A DNA stretch of 19,517 nt, from the NCBI GenBank assembly GCA_900546385.1, contig URCT01000038.1, positions 1 to 19,517 of the forward strand, written 5' to 3'. The notes under the pieces were generated by a model. The model had not been told where the DNA came from, did no database searches, and saw nothing but the letters and a program-made list of their open reading frames with translations. The stretch's first letter is position 1. Each line of letters opens with the position of its first letter. This DNA comes from an uncultured Eubacteriales bacterium (GTDB lineage: Bacteria > Bacillota > Clostridia > Oscillospirales > CAG-382). Shown here piece after piece: positions 7,221 to 14,846 of this stretch. The position numbers and the translations under genes were made by a program.

Positions 7221-7871
7221 ATGAAAGTACTTCTTATCGGCGATTCGATTCGTCTGTTCTACGAGGAAGCCTTAAAAAAAGAGTTGGGCGACGCCTATCA
7301 GGTCTATTCACCGGCGGAAAACTGCCGGTTTGCCGCCTATGCGGCCAACAGCCTTCGGTTTTGGCTTAACGATTTCCCAAAGCCCGATATCATCCATTTC
7401 AACGCCGGTCTGTGGGACACCGGCATCTTATTCGGCGAAAACGAGAGCTTCACGCCGCTCGAGCATTATGTGTTCTATATGAAGCGCATTTTGAAGACCT
7501 TGCAGGCTACCGGCGCAAAAATCATTTTCGCGACCACCACGCCGACCGACGAAAACAAGCGTTTCGAAAGCAATCCGCGCTTTGCCTCCCAGCGGAACGA
7601 GATCATCGAAGCCTATAACCAAGCCGTTTTGGAAGCGTTTTCCGGCGAAGATATTGTTATAGACGATTTATATGCCGTCATAAACGCCAACAAAGAGGGC
7701 TTTATCAGCGGCGATTACATTCATCCAAGCAAGGCCGGTGTGAACGCACTTGCCAAAGCGGCGGCAAAATGCATACGGCGCGTCGGAAAGGAGCTTCGCC
7801 CGAATTCGGATGACAGCGCGATTCCCGAAAAAGCACCGGCTTCAGCAGTTAATCAAAAGACCCTGCAATAA
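7221..7871 (+). CDS. SGNH/GDSL-type hydrolase, probable carbohydrate esterase
   Basis: The 216-residue protein begins MKVLLIGDSI, placing the catalytic Ser9 in the GDS motif. FNAGLWD near 60-66 supplies the expected Asn61. DYIHPSKAG (165-173) supplies the Asp165-x-x-His168 pair. These are the blocks of the SGNH esterase superfamily. It has no signal peptide, so it acts inside the cell. It starts 15 bp after the glycosidase stop behind an AAGAGGA site. The likely job is removal of acyl groups from sugars handled by the glycosidase, which is an inference from context. The last 25 residues (from about 192) are polar and probably disordered. Confidence 0.85.
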   Translation: MKVLLIGDSIRLFYEEALKKELGDAYQVYSPAENCRFAAYAANSLRFWLNDFPKPDIIHFNAGLWDTGILFGENESFTPLEHYVFYMKRILKTLQATGAKIIFATTTPTDENKRFESNPRFASQRNEIIEAYNQAVLEAFSGEDIVIDDLYAVINANKEGFISGDYIHPSKAGVNALAKAAAKCIRRVGKELRPNSDDSAIPEKAPASAVNQKTLQ

Positions 7872-7890
7872 CGTTTCGGGTTCTGTTTTT

Positions 7891-7926
7891 CCTGCCGTAA
7901 TATGCGGAATGCGGCAGGATTTTTTT
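7891..7926 (+). terminator. intrinsic terminator of the glycosidase-esterase operon
   Basis: An 8-bp stem (7891-7898 with 7911-7918, last pair a wobble) is followed by seven T (7920-7926). It lies 20 bp after the esterase stop. Confidence 0.85.
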
Positions 7927-7963
7927 GTGTCGAAAAAAACTTTTTTTAATTTGCATTTACCCC

Positions 7964-7992
7964 TTGACAAATGCGTTTCATTTTGGTAAGGT
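7964..7992 (+). promoter_or_regulatory. sigma-A promoter of the ABC exporter operon
   Basis: TTGACA (7964-7969), a 17-bp spacer and TAAGGT (7987-7992). The transcript would have a leader of about 55 nt containing a small hairpin (8017-8021 with 8030-8034) before the GGAGG site. Confidence 0.7.
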
Positions 7993-8053
7993 AAAGGCGA
8001 ACAAAAACGGGAAGACCGTGTCACAAAAAACACGCTCCACGGAGGAACTCGCC

Positions 8054-9940
8054 ATGAAAAAACAGCGGGACAGCAGCGCAAAGAGCTTCAAAGGCGCACC
8101 GGCTCCGGCCGAAGCCAAGGAACACGCACGCAAAAGTCAAGGAAAAGACGAGGTCTTTACCGACGAAGAAGTCAAAGCTCTCGAAAAGGAGCTTATTGAC
8201 ACCTATATCCGGTCGGGCGACAAACCGTTTAAGATCCTTTTTAAGATGTACAAAAAGTACACGCTGGAAATTCTCATTTCGTTGTTTTTCTACTTCATCA
8301 AGACCCTGCCGGTCATCGCGCTGCCGATTGTCACGGCAAAGATCATCAACCTTGTTACGCACCCGACACCGGATTTTTCGCATCGGCTCATCGTGTACAT
8401 CATCGTCATGACGACGCTGTTTTTCCTCAACATCCCGACACATATGCTGCATATCAAGTATCACAGCATTGTTTCGCGCAAGGTGGAAGCCGGCCTTCGC
8501 GGTGCCATGGTGCGCAAGCTCCAACAGCTGTCCATCACCTTCCACAAGGAAATGCAGTCCGGCCGCATCCAATCCAAGCTCATGCGCGACGTGGAAACCA
8601 TTCATGAGCTGTCCACCCACCTGTTTACCACCATTCCCGGCATTATCATCAACATGATTACCGCGCTTTGCGTGGTGCTTGCCTCTAACCTCACGGTGTT
8701 TGCATTCTTCCTTTTGTGCATTCCCTGCGCCGTGGCAACCGTCCGGGCGTTCCGCAGACCCATCGGTTCCTCCAACCGCTCGTTCCGCAAAAACATGGAA
8801 AACACCTCGGCAAACCTAATGGACATGGTCGAAATGACGCCCATCACGCGCGCCCATGCGCTTGAAAACAAAGAGGTCAACAAGATGACCTCCATCCTCA
8901 ACACGCTTGCCAACACCGGCTTTAAGCTCGATATGGTAACGGCGTTATTCGGCTCGATCTCGTGGGTCATGTTCCAGTTATTCCAGTTTTTGTGCCTGTT
9001 ATTCTCGGCGTTCATGGTGTATAACGGCAAAATCTTAGTCGGCGATATTTCGTTATATCAACAGTATTTCACCATGTTGACCGGTCAGGTCTCGTCCATT
9101 ATCGGACTTCTCCCGATCTTAACCAAAGGCTTTGAATCGATCTCCTCGGTCGGTGAAATTCTGTCCTCCATGGATATCGAGGACAACAACGGCAAAATCA
9201 AATTAACCGACTTAAAGGGCGATTACGAATTCAAGGATGTATACTTCTCGTATGAAGACGACCAACCGCTGCTACGCGGTATGAACCTCAAGGTCAACGC
9301 CGGTGAAACAGTTGCCTTTGTCGGCGAATCCGGTTCGGGAAAGACGACGCTGCTCAATCTCATCATCGGCTTTAATCTGCCGAAATCCGGCACGCTTACG
9401 GTGGATGGGCACGATATCACGGATATCGATCTGCACGCCTACCGCCGACATATCTCCATCGTGCCGCAAAACAGCGTGTTATTTACCGGCACGATTCGCG
9501 AAAACATCACCTATGGCTTAAAGAATATCACCGACGAAAAGCTGTATGCCGCGCTTGAAGCGGCGCGCCTTACCGAGTTCATCAACTCTCTGCCGCAGGG
9601 CGTGGATACGCCGCTTGAGGAACACGGAGCCAACCTTTCGGGCGGTCAACGCCAGCGGCTGTCCATTGCACGCGCCATCATCCGCAATCCCGAGGTCATC
9701 ATTCTCGACGAAGCCACCAGTGCGCTGGACAGCGTTTCGGAACGCCAGATTCAGGACGCGATCAATAACCTAAGCGCCGGACACACCACCTTTATCGTGG
9801 CGCACCGCCTGTCTACGATAAAAAATGCCGATAAGATCGCCGTCATCAAAGAGGGAAAATGCGTCGAAATGGGCACATTTGACGAGCTGATGGAAAAGAA
9901 AGGCGAATTTTACAAGTTGAGAACCTTACAGGCCGTATAG
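8054..9940 (+). CDS. ABC exporter, fused membrane and ATPase domains
   Basis: The protein is a half-transporter of 628 residues that would act as a dimer in the cytoplasmic membrane. A charged cytoplasmic extension (about 1-65) precedes six membrane helices (about 72-350). The ATPase domain has Walker A GESGSGKT (424-431), Q-loop Gln472, signature LSGGQ (528-532), Walker B VIILDE (E553) and switch His584. Upstream in-frame codons exist, but GGAGG at 8041-8045 selects the ATG at 8054, and the promoter also lies inside the longer frame. The substrate cannot be told from sequence. Most relatives are annotated as multidrug or lipid exporters. A SUKH gene starts 8 bp downstream with AGGAGG overlapping the end, so the two are co-translated. 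Confidence 0.93.
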   Translation: MKKQRDSSAKSFKGAPAPAEAKEHARKSQGKDEVFTDEEVKALEKELIDTYIRSGDKPFKILFKMYKKYTLEILISLFFYFIKTLPVIALPIVTAKIINLVTHPTPDFSHRLIVYIIVMTTLFFLNIPTHMLHIKYHSIVSRKVEAGLRGAMVRKLQQLSITFHKEMQSGRIQSKLMRDVETIHELSTHLFTTIPGIIINMITALCVVLASNLTVFAFFLLCIPCAVATVRAFRRPIGSSNRSFRKNMENTSANLMDMVEMTPITRAHALENKEVNKMTSILNTLANTGFKLDMVTALFGSISWVMFQLFQFLCLLFSAFMVYNGKILVGDISLYQQYFTMLTGQVSSIIGLLPILTKGFESISSVGEILSSMDIEDNNGKIKLTDLKGDYEFKDVYFSYEDDQPLLRGMNLKVNAGETVAFVGESGSGKTTLLNLIIGFNLPKSGTLTVDGHDITDIDLHAYRRHISIVPQNSVLFTGTIRENITYGLKNITDEKLYAALEAARLTEFINSLPQGVDTPLEEHGANLSGGQRQRLSIARAIIRNPEVIILDEATSALDSVSERQIQDAINNLSAGHTTFIVAHRLSTIKNADKIAVIKEGKCVEMGTFDELMEKKGEFYKLRTLQAV

Positions 9941-9948
9941 GAGGAACC

Positions 9949-10386
9949 ATGTACCGGGAGCTGTTAACGCCGTATTTGAAGGAATATACCTATGCCGTAC
10001 TGCAGGAGCCGTGTTCGGAGGAAACCATACGGGAAACCGAAAAAGCCGTCGGTCTGCCGTTTCCGGAGGAATTGAAAACGCTGCTTCGCGAAACCAACGG
10101 CGACCGGTGGCTTCTGCTGTCGGCCGACGAAATTGCGGAAAACGCGCATTTGAACCGACAATGCTTCGAAAACGCCGAAGACGACGAAAAAGCGCTCTTT
10201 GAGCCGCTAAAGCACCTTTTACTCTTTGCCACCAATGGCTGCGGCGACTATTACGGGTATCTTTTCGCCGACGATGGTTCGGTAAAGGACGGCATTTATC
10301 TGTGGGAGCATGAGGATTTTCAGTACAAAAAGGTCGCGGAAAACATTGCTGACCTGATTCGGAAATACTATAACAACGAGGTATAA
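9949..10386 (+). CDS. SUKH (SMI1/KNR4) family protein
   Basis: The 145-residue protein shows the family pattern: an N-terminal ETEKAVGLPFPEELKTLLRETNG stretch (about 30-51), a hydrophobic LLFATNGCGDYYGY core (about 90-103) and an acidic DGIYLWEHE strand. SUKH proteins often serve as immunity proteins against contact-dependent or polymorphic toxins, but many are standalone and of unknown role. No toxin gene is visible nearby. It follows the ABC exporter by 8 bp with a strong AGGAGG site, so it is expressed with it. A link between this protein and the exported substrate is speculative. Confidence 0.85.
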   Translation: MYRELLTPYLKEYTYAVLQEPCSEETIRETEKAVGLPFPEELKTLLRETNGDRWLLLSADEIAENAHLNRQCFENAEDDEKALFEPLKHLLLFATNGCGDYYGYLFADDGSVKDGIYLWEHEDFQYKKVAENIADLIRKYYNNEV

Positions 10387-10420
10387 AAAAACCGCCGCAG
10401 GAGAAGCAAATCCTGCGGCG
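10385..10420 (-). terminator. intrinsic terminator, leftward
   Basis: A perfect 10-bp GC-rich stem (10393-10402 with 10411-10420) has an 8-nt loop. Read leftward it is followed by seven T (A-run 10385-10391). Read rightward there is no T-run, so it serves the leftward lipoprotein gene better than the SUKH operon. Confidence 0.75.
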
Positions 10421-10431
10421 ATATTATGCAC

Positions 10432-10470
10432 AAAAAAGATAAGGCAACGCTTTTTCCGCGTTGCCTTTTG
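10432..10470. terminator. intrinsic terminator, bidirectional
   Basis: A perfect 10-bp stem (10441-10450 with 10458-10467) has a T-rich loop. T-rich sequence follows on plus, and an A-run (10432-10437) precedes it, which is a T-run on minus. Two hairpins thus separate the converging SUKH and lipoprotein genes. Confidence 0.7.
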
Positions 10471-10503
10471 GCTTTTCTATATACCCGCTTCAGTGTCCGG
10501 TCT

Positions 10504-11478
10504 TTATTTTTCCGCTGCGACGTCTTCCGCGCCCGTATCGGTTACTTCCGTATGAGCCGCGCCGCCGCCATAGGTAGAAACCTTGATGTTGTTCAAACGG
10601 AGCGTGTTATAAAGTTCCGAGCCATCGGGAACTTCCACCGTTGCGCCCGAACGATAGAATGCAAGCGCGTCGATTTCTTCGGTCGCATCCGAAAGGCGGA
10701 CAGTCTGTGCTGCCGAATCGGTAAAGGCATAGTAAGCGATCTTCTTGACCTCATCGCCGTAAGAAACGTTTGCGCCGCCGTTGTATTTGAGCAGAATGCC
10801 GTCGCCGACGATGACCGACGTGCCCTGGAGGTTCTTATACCATTCCGTCTGCTTGAAATATTCGCCGAAAGCAAACTGACCGATGGTGGTCACCGTATCC
10901 GGAATGTTTAAGCTGACTAATGCGTCGCAGCCATAGAATGTACGCGGTCCGATCTCGGTAAGTCCCTCCGGCAGCTTGACTTCTTCAAGAGCCGTGCAGC
11001 CTTGGAAGCACGCTTCGCCGATGGTGGTCACCGTATCCGGAATGGTGATTCTCTTGACGGTCTCATTGTTCATAAAGACGCCGGCATCGATGCCGATGAG
11101 CGTATATTCCACCGGATCCTCAACGGTTTCTTCGACTTCCTTTTCGACGGTCGTCACATTGCCGTCTTTATCGGTCACTTCTTCGGTAACGGTTTTCTTT
11201 TGCTTTTCCTTCTTCATGCGGATGACCGTTTCCTCGAGGTCAACCTCTTCAAAATCGCCGTTATAGGCGATGAGCGTCGCACCGTCCGAGGACCAATCGT
11301 ATTCGTATACAACGACTTCTTCGTCCTCATCCTTCGGCAAAACGATTCCGGCAAGATCGGAATTTTGTTCGCCGCCGGTCGGGTTATCGGTGTTTTCTTC
11401 CTCGGGCTTTGAGCAGGAGGACAGCGCTAAGCACGCGCATACACCAAGGCAAAGAATGCCGAATGTAAGCTTTTTCAT
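10504..11478 (-). CDS. BspA-type leucine-rich-repeat (LRR_5) lipoprotein
   Basis: The protein is a 324-residue surface protein. It has a lipoprotein signal with lipobox LSSC (Cys22), then an acidic linker. After a charged strand-rich region it has LRR_5 repeats (about residues 130-290), recognisable as ITIPDTVTTIGEACFQGCTAL, LPEGLTEIGPRTFYGCDAL and IPDTVTTIGQFAF. The IPDTVTTIG coding DNA is duplicated almost exactly (10881-10906 and 11020-11045). Such proteins are common in gut Firmicutes and are thought to mediate adhesion or protein contacts outside the cell; no specific role is visible. The start at 11476-11478 has AAAGGAG 9 bp upstream and a consensus promoter. The frame continues upstream, but without a signal. 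Confidence 0.9.
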   Translation of the reverse strand: MKKLTFGILCLGVCACLALSSCSKPEEENTDNPTGGEQNSDLAGIVLPKDEDEEVVVYEYDWSSDGATLIAYNGDFEEVDLEETVIRMKKEKQKKTVTEEVTDKDGNVTTVEKEVEETVEDPVEYTLIGIDAGVFMNNETVKRITIPDTVTTIGEACFQGCTALEEVKLPEGLTEIGPRTFYGCDALVSLNIPDTVTTIGQFAFGEYFKQTEWYKNLQGTSVIVGDGILLKYNGGANVSYGDEVKKIAYYAFTDSAAQTVRLSDATEEIDALAFYRSGATVEVPDGSELYNTLRLNNIKVSTYGGGAAHTEVTDTGAEDVAAEK

Positions 11479-11525
11479 AAGGTTTTTCTCCTTTGAGCAA
11501 ATTCTCGCATAATATCGTATGAATA

Positions 11526-11554
11526 AGTATAGCACACTTACCGCGCAATTTCAA
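11526..11554 (-). promoter_or_regulatory. sigma-A promoter of the LRR lipoprotein gene
   Basis: Reading leftward, TTGAAA (11549-11554), 17 bp and TATACT (11526-11531). This gives a leader of about 40 nt. Confidence 0.75.
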
Positions 11555-11629
11555 CAGCAATTTCAAAGATTGTTACTGTTGCACAGTTGACACGCCGTTT
11601 TTTTGTGTAAAACAGCAATACCGTGTTTC

Positions 11630-12724
11630 TCAAACATTAAAGCGGAACAGAACCACATCGCCGTCCTGCATGACATATTCCTTGCCTTCGGAACGCATTA
11701 AGCCTTTTTCTTTGGCAACCGCCGTCGATCCGCACGCAACCAAATCGTCAAACGAAATGACCTCGGCACGGATAAAGCCGCGTTCGAAATCGGTGTGGAT
11801 TTTTCCTGCCGCCTGCGGTGCTTTGGTGCCGCGCGTGATGGTCCAAGCGCGCACTTCTTCGGGACCGGCCGTCAAGAAGCTGATAAGGCCGAGCAGGTCA
11901 TAGCACGCCGTGACAAGGTTGTCAAGGCCGCTCTGCTCGATACCGAGTTCGGCCAAAAACGCCTTCTTTTCCTCGCCCTCAAGCTCGCTGATCTCGGCCT
12001 CCAAACCGGCGCAAATGTGGATAATGCCCGATTTTTCCTCATCGGCAATGGCTTTGAGCGCCATATAGTATTTATTGTCGGAAAGGTCGCTGCCGATCGA
12101 ATCTTCGTTGACATTGGCAACGTAAATGACCGGCTTTGCGGAAAGAAGCGGCACGTCGCGCAGAATTTCGCGTTCCTCGGGCGTATAATCAAGGGTGTTT
12201 GCCTTTTTTCCGTCGTTGAGAACCGCAAGCACCTTTTCCAAAAGGTCGATCTCCTTTTGCACGGATTTATCGCCCTTTAAGATTTTTTTTGCACGTTCGA
12301 TGCGGCGTTCCACGATTTCGATATCCGAATAGATTAACTCCAAATTGATGGTAGCCACGTCGTCTGCCGGATTGACAACGCCGTTGACATGGATGATATC
12401 ATCGTCGTCAAAGCAGCGAACCACGTGTACGACCGCATCCACTTCACGGATATGGGACAAGAACTTGTTGCCGAGACCCTCGCCCTTAGACGCACCTTTG
12501 ACAAGACCGGCGATATCGACAAATTCGATGACGGCCGGTGTGTATTTTTTCGGATGATACATTTCGGCAAGCACGTCAAGACGCTTGTCCGGAACAGGCG
12601 CAATGCCGACGTTCGGGTCGATGGTGCAGAACGGATAATTGGCCGATTCCGCACCGGCATTGGTGATGGCATTGAATAACGTGCTCTTTCCGACATTCGG
12701 AAGACCGACGATACCTAATTTCAT
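11630..12724 (-). CDS. ychF: YchF/OLA1 ribosome-associated ATPase
   Basis: The protein belongs to the Obg-related YchF family, which prefers ATP over GTP and binds ribosomes; it is linked to translation and oxidative stress. The length of 364 residues is normal. MKLGIVGLPNVGKSTLF contains the P-loop (7-14), DIAG is at 70-73, and the family's altered G4 motif NxxE is seen as NVNE in YVANVNEDSIGSD. The C-terminal TGS domain ends with GKEYVMQDGDVVLFRFNV. The start has AAGGAG at 12735-12740. It is a single leftward gene with its own promoter and an unusually long structured leader. Confidence 0.97.
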   Translation of the reverse strand: MKLGIVGLPNVGKSTLFNAITNAGAESANYPFCTIDPNVGIAPVPDKRLDVLAEMYHPKKYTPAVIEFVDIAGLVKGASKGEGLGNKFLSHIREVDAVVHVVRCFDDDDIIHVNGVVNPADDVATINLELIYSDIEIVERRIERAKKILKGDKSVQKEIDLLEKVLAVLNDGKKANTLDYTPEEREILRDVPLLSAKPVIYVANVNEDSIGSDLSDNKYYMALKAIADEEKSGIIHICAGLEAEISELEGEEKKAFLAELGIEQSGLDNLVTACYDLLGLISFLTAGPEEVRAWTITRGTKAPQAAGKIHTDFERGFIRAEVISFDDLVACGSTAVAKEKGLMRSEGKEYVMQDGDVVLFRFNV

Positions 12725-12748
12725 TTGTACTCATTCTCCTTCGATTTT

Positions 12749-12911
12749 CCTTGATTTTCAAGGGATTTTGCGCGTTCGGCATCTCGGCTGTTACGCCATT
12801 TTTACACCATTTCCGCTCCGCCGCCGGCATAACCCGGCAGCCTTTTGCAGCACCTTCGGGCTGTATCCCTCTTTCAAGGATTCGTGCTGTCAATCGCAAA
12901 GGACGCACGAA
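12749..12911 (-). promoter_or_regulatory. structured 5' leader of ychF with alternative stems
   Basis: The transcript would begin near 12914, leaving about 190 nt before the start codon. Several stems are visible: 12905-12911 with 12881-12887 (7 bp), 12884-12889 with 12848-12853 (6 bp), 12834-12841 with 12820-12827 (8 bp, one wobble), and 12758-12763 with 12749-12754 (6 bp) just ahead of the ribosome binding site. The first two share bases 12884-12887, so only one can form at a time, as in a switch. I could not match this to a known riboswitch class by eye. Confidence 0.35.
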
Positions 12912-12920
12912 CACGGATAA

Positions 12921-12949
12921 ATTATAGCACAGAACGCTTTTTTTCTCAA
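12921..12949 (-). promoter_or_regulatory. sigma-A promoter of ychF
   Basis: Reading leftward, TTGAGA (12944-12949), 17 bp and a perfect TATAAT (12921-12926). Confidence 0.75.
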
Positions 12950-13077
12950 GCCGCTGCACAAAAAAACTCTCCGTTTATTTGTAAATTTTTTGGAATCTCT
13001 GCTATCGCCGGTTTCCGCGAACGTACAGCTTGAATCGTCACGCAGAATTTGCCGAAAACAGATTGCTTTCTAATATG

Positions 13078-13851
13078 CTATGCGTTTTCTCCGCCGTTAT
13101 CCGCAGTTTCCTTGATGCCTGCCAACGCCAAAAACTTTTTATCCGACTGAATGCCCTGCGTCAAAAACCGGCCGTCCCGGAACAGCGCATAGGTCGTGAC
13201 CGGCGCAGGCACGTTCTGTGCGGCTTCTTTGTCGGTAATGTGGATAACCTTGAGCGAAATGCCGTGCTTTTTGGCCGCCTCCTCCACCCGCGGCACCCAA
13301 TAGTAGGTGAACGGACATTGGTCGGTGTAATACAGAACAAAGCCGCTCTCCTTGACCGCCGGATGTACGGCGCATTCCTTCAATTTCGGCGGTTCGGCAT
13401 CCGATACCAAGGGCAGATACATGAGGTTGATGCCGCAGTCGGAAACATCCGCGGTTCGAAAGCCTTTGTAAGCCAAAAACTTCGGATCGGCAAGAAATTC
13501 CCGTTTCCGTCCCTCGGCACACAAAATGCAAATGCCGTTCTTCTCTTTCGCTTTGGCATCGCGGATACATTCCTCTAACAAATCGTTCGAATATCCGTGT
13601 CCTTTCATAGAGCCGGAAACCCATAAGCAGTTGATGTACAGCCAACCGTCTGCCTTTAAGGGAATCCAGGCATTTTCTGCCGGAATGTATTCGATAAAGC
13701 ATTTGCCGCGTTCTTGACTGCGGTAAAAAACCAATCCCTCATCAAAGCGCTTTTTGAGCCATTCTTTTTTTGTAAGACTCTGTTTGCCGCTCATCGCGCA
13801 GCAAATATGCTCCTTGTCAATATTCTCTTTGGTTATGCGAAGATACTCCAT
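13078..13851 (-). CDS. GNAT acetyltransferase with C-terminal YoaP-like domain
   Basis: This is a 257-residue two-domain protein. The N-terminal part (about 1-150) is an acetyltransferase fold, with LYINCLWVSGSMKGHGYSND as the acetyl-CoA-binding segment and LLEECIRDAKAKEKNGICIL after it. The C-terminal part (about 165-245) has YYTDQCPFTYYWVP and TTYALFRDGRFLTQ, which match the YoaP-type extension known from Bacillus YoaP. That extension is thioredoxin-like in appearance, with a single CPF cysteine. The acceptor is unknown. GAGG precedes the ATG. It lies 76 bp downstream of the TetR gene on the same strand and may be read from the same promoter. Confidence 0.85.
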   Translation of the reverse strand: MEYLRITKENIDKEHICCAMSGKQSLTKKEWLKKRFDEGLVFYRSQERGKCFIEYIPAENAWIPLKADGWLYINCLWVSGSMKGHGYSNDLLEECIRDAKAKEKNGICILCAEGRKREFLADPKFLAYKGFRTADVSDCGINLMYLPLVSDAEPPKLKECAVHPAVKESGFVLYYTDQCPFTYYWVPRVEEAAKKHGISLKVIHITDKEAAQNVPAPVTTYALFRDGRFLTQGIQSDKKFLALAGIKETADNGGENA

Positions 13852-13927
13852 ACAGCTTTCCTCTTCTCTCTCGTTTTTGGGTCATAGCACCGTGTCTTTC
13901 CGGTTCGCCCTGCGAAACCATGCTTTC

Positions 13928-14560
13928 TCACAGAACCGCTTCCTGTCCTTGATACAGACGGAAAAACTGCCGGATATGCCGCTCCATCAGCGTCATTGCC
14001 TCGTCCTCACGCTCTGGCTCCCGGTCGCAGAGGGCGATCCAAGCAGAGATCGGCAGACAAAACTGCGCCGCCATGATTTCGGCATCGCCGCGCATGAGTG
14101 TGCCCTGTTCCATGAGAAACCGCATAAGTCCGGTGCAATAGTTTAAGACATCCGTGTAGTTCTGCTTGGTTTGCAGTGCGGCCAACTGCGGATTCCGAAA
14201 CTGCTCGATGGTCAGCATTTTACGCGCACGGCAGATCTGCGGATCATGGAGAATATAATGCACATGGTTCTGAAGCATCTGTATGACGGCATCCGGCGTC
14301 ATCGCCTGTTTATCCCTTGTATAGGCAGGATCATCCCAGTTTGCCTTTGCAAAAACAGAATGCTTTTGATATTTCTCCAAAACCTGTTCCTGCAGTGCCT
14401 CCAACAGCTCCTGCTTACTGCCGAAGTGGCTGTACACGGAGGCCTTGCGAATGCCGACGGCATCGGCAATTTGGGAAATGGATGTCGCTTCAAAGCCCTG
14501 CACCGAAAACAGCTCCAAGGCCGTGTCCAAAATCTCTTGTTTCGTGTTGTTCTTTTCCAT
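13928..14560 (-). CDS. TetR/AcrR-family transcriptional regulator
   Basis: The 210-residue protein begins with the standard DNA-binding domain: KQEILDTALELFSVQGFEATS, then ISQIADAVGIRKASVYSHFGSKQELLEAL as the helix-turn-helix (about 25-55). The rest is a helical ligand-binding and dimer domain. AAGGAG precedes the start. It is divergent from a MATE efflux gene, the usual setting for a local repressor of drug efflux. That target is now truncated, so the regulator may be orphaned or may control itself and the GNAT gene. Confidence 0.93.
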   Translation of the reverse strand: MEKNNTKQEILDTALELFSVQGFEATSISQIADAVGIRKASVYSHFGSKQELLEALQEQVLEKYQKHSVFAKANWDDPAYTRDKQAMTPDAVIQMLQNHVHYILHDPQICRARKMLTIEQFRNPQLAALQTKQNYTDVLNYCTGLMRFLMEQGTLMRGDAEIMAAQFCLPISAWIALCDREPEREDEAMTLMERHIRQFFRLYQGQEAVL

Positions 14561-14595
14561 GCGGCCAATCTCCTTGTATGTGTGATAGCAGCTCT

Positions 14596-14624
14596 ATTAT
14601 AGCTTCCGAACGGTAGTCTGTCAA
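14596..14624 (-). promoter_or_regulatory. consensus sigma-A promoter of the TetR gene
   Basis: Reading leftward, TTGACA (14619-14624), 17 bp and TATAAT (14596-14601), perfect in both boxes. An imperfect palindrome with AGCT ends overlaps the -10 box and could be the repressor's own operator. Confidence 0.8.
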
Positions 14625-14752
14625 GTGCTTCGCGAAAATTCCAGAAAAATCTTTGCAAAAGCACCCGGCCGCAACGGCCTTTTCCCGTTTTAAGCAAAGC
14701 AAAATAACGTTTGTTTTCCGCAAAATACCAAAACAAATTAACATTTCCTCCG

Positions 14753-14781
14753 TTCAAAAGCCGGCGTTCTTATGCTATATC
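14753..14781 (+). promoter_or_regulatory. possible promoter of the MATE gene
   Basis: TTCAAA (14753-14758), 17 bp and TATATC (14776-14781), a weak match to consensus. It would give a leader of about 60 nt before GGGAGG and the ATG at 14847. The rest of the TetR-MATE intergenic region shows nothing more. Confidence 0.35.
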
Positions 14782-14846
14782 ATTAGCTGTGTCCGTCACG
14801 GTGTACAACCGCCGCAAAGGCATAAAACGTTTTGGGAGGCGATCCT

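Noticed and set aside
8021..8620. Leftward frame of 199 codons opposite the ABC exporter
   Set aside because: It lies antisense within a clearly coding gene and has no homology or start signal.
12725..12914. Lysine or cyclic di-GMP riboswitch in the ychF leader
   Set aside because: Some short strings resemble these classes, but the conserved core order does not fit, and neither ligand makes sense for ychF.
14299..14757. Leftward frame overlapping the TetR start and intergenic region
   Set aside because: It is out of frame with the clear TetR gene, and the promoter of that gene lies inside it.
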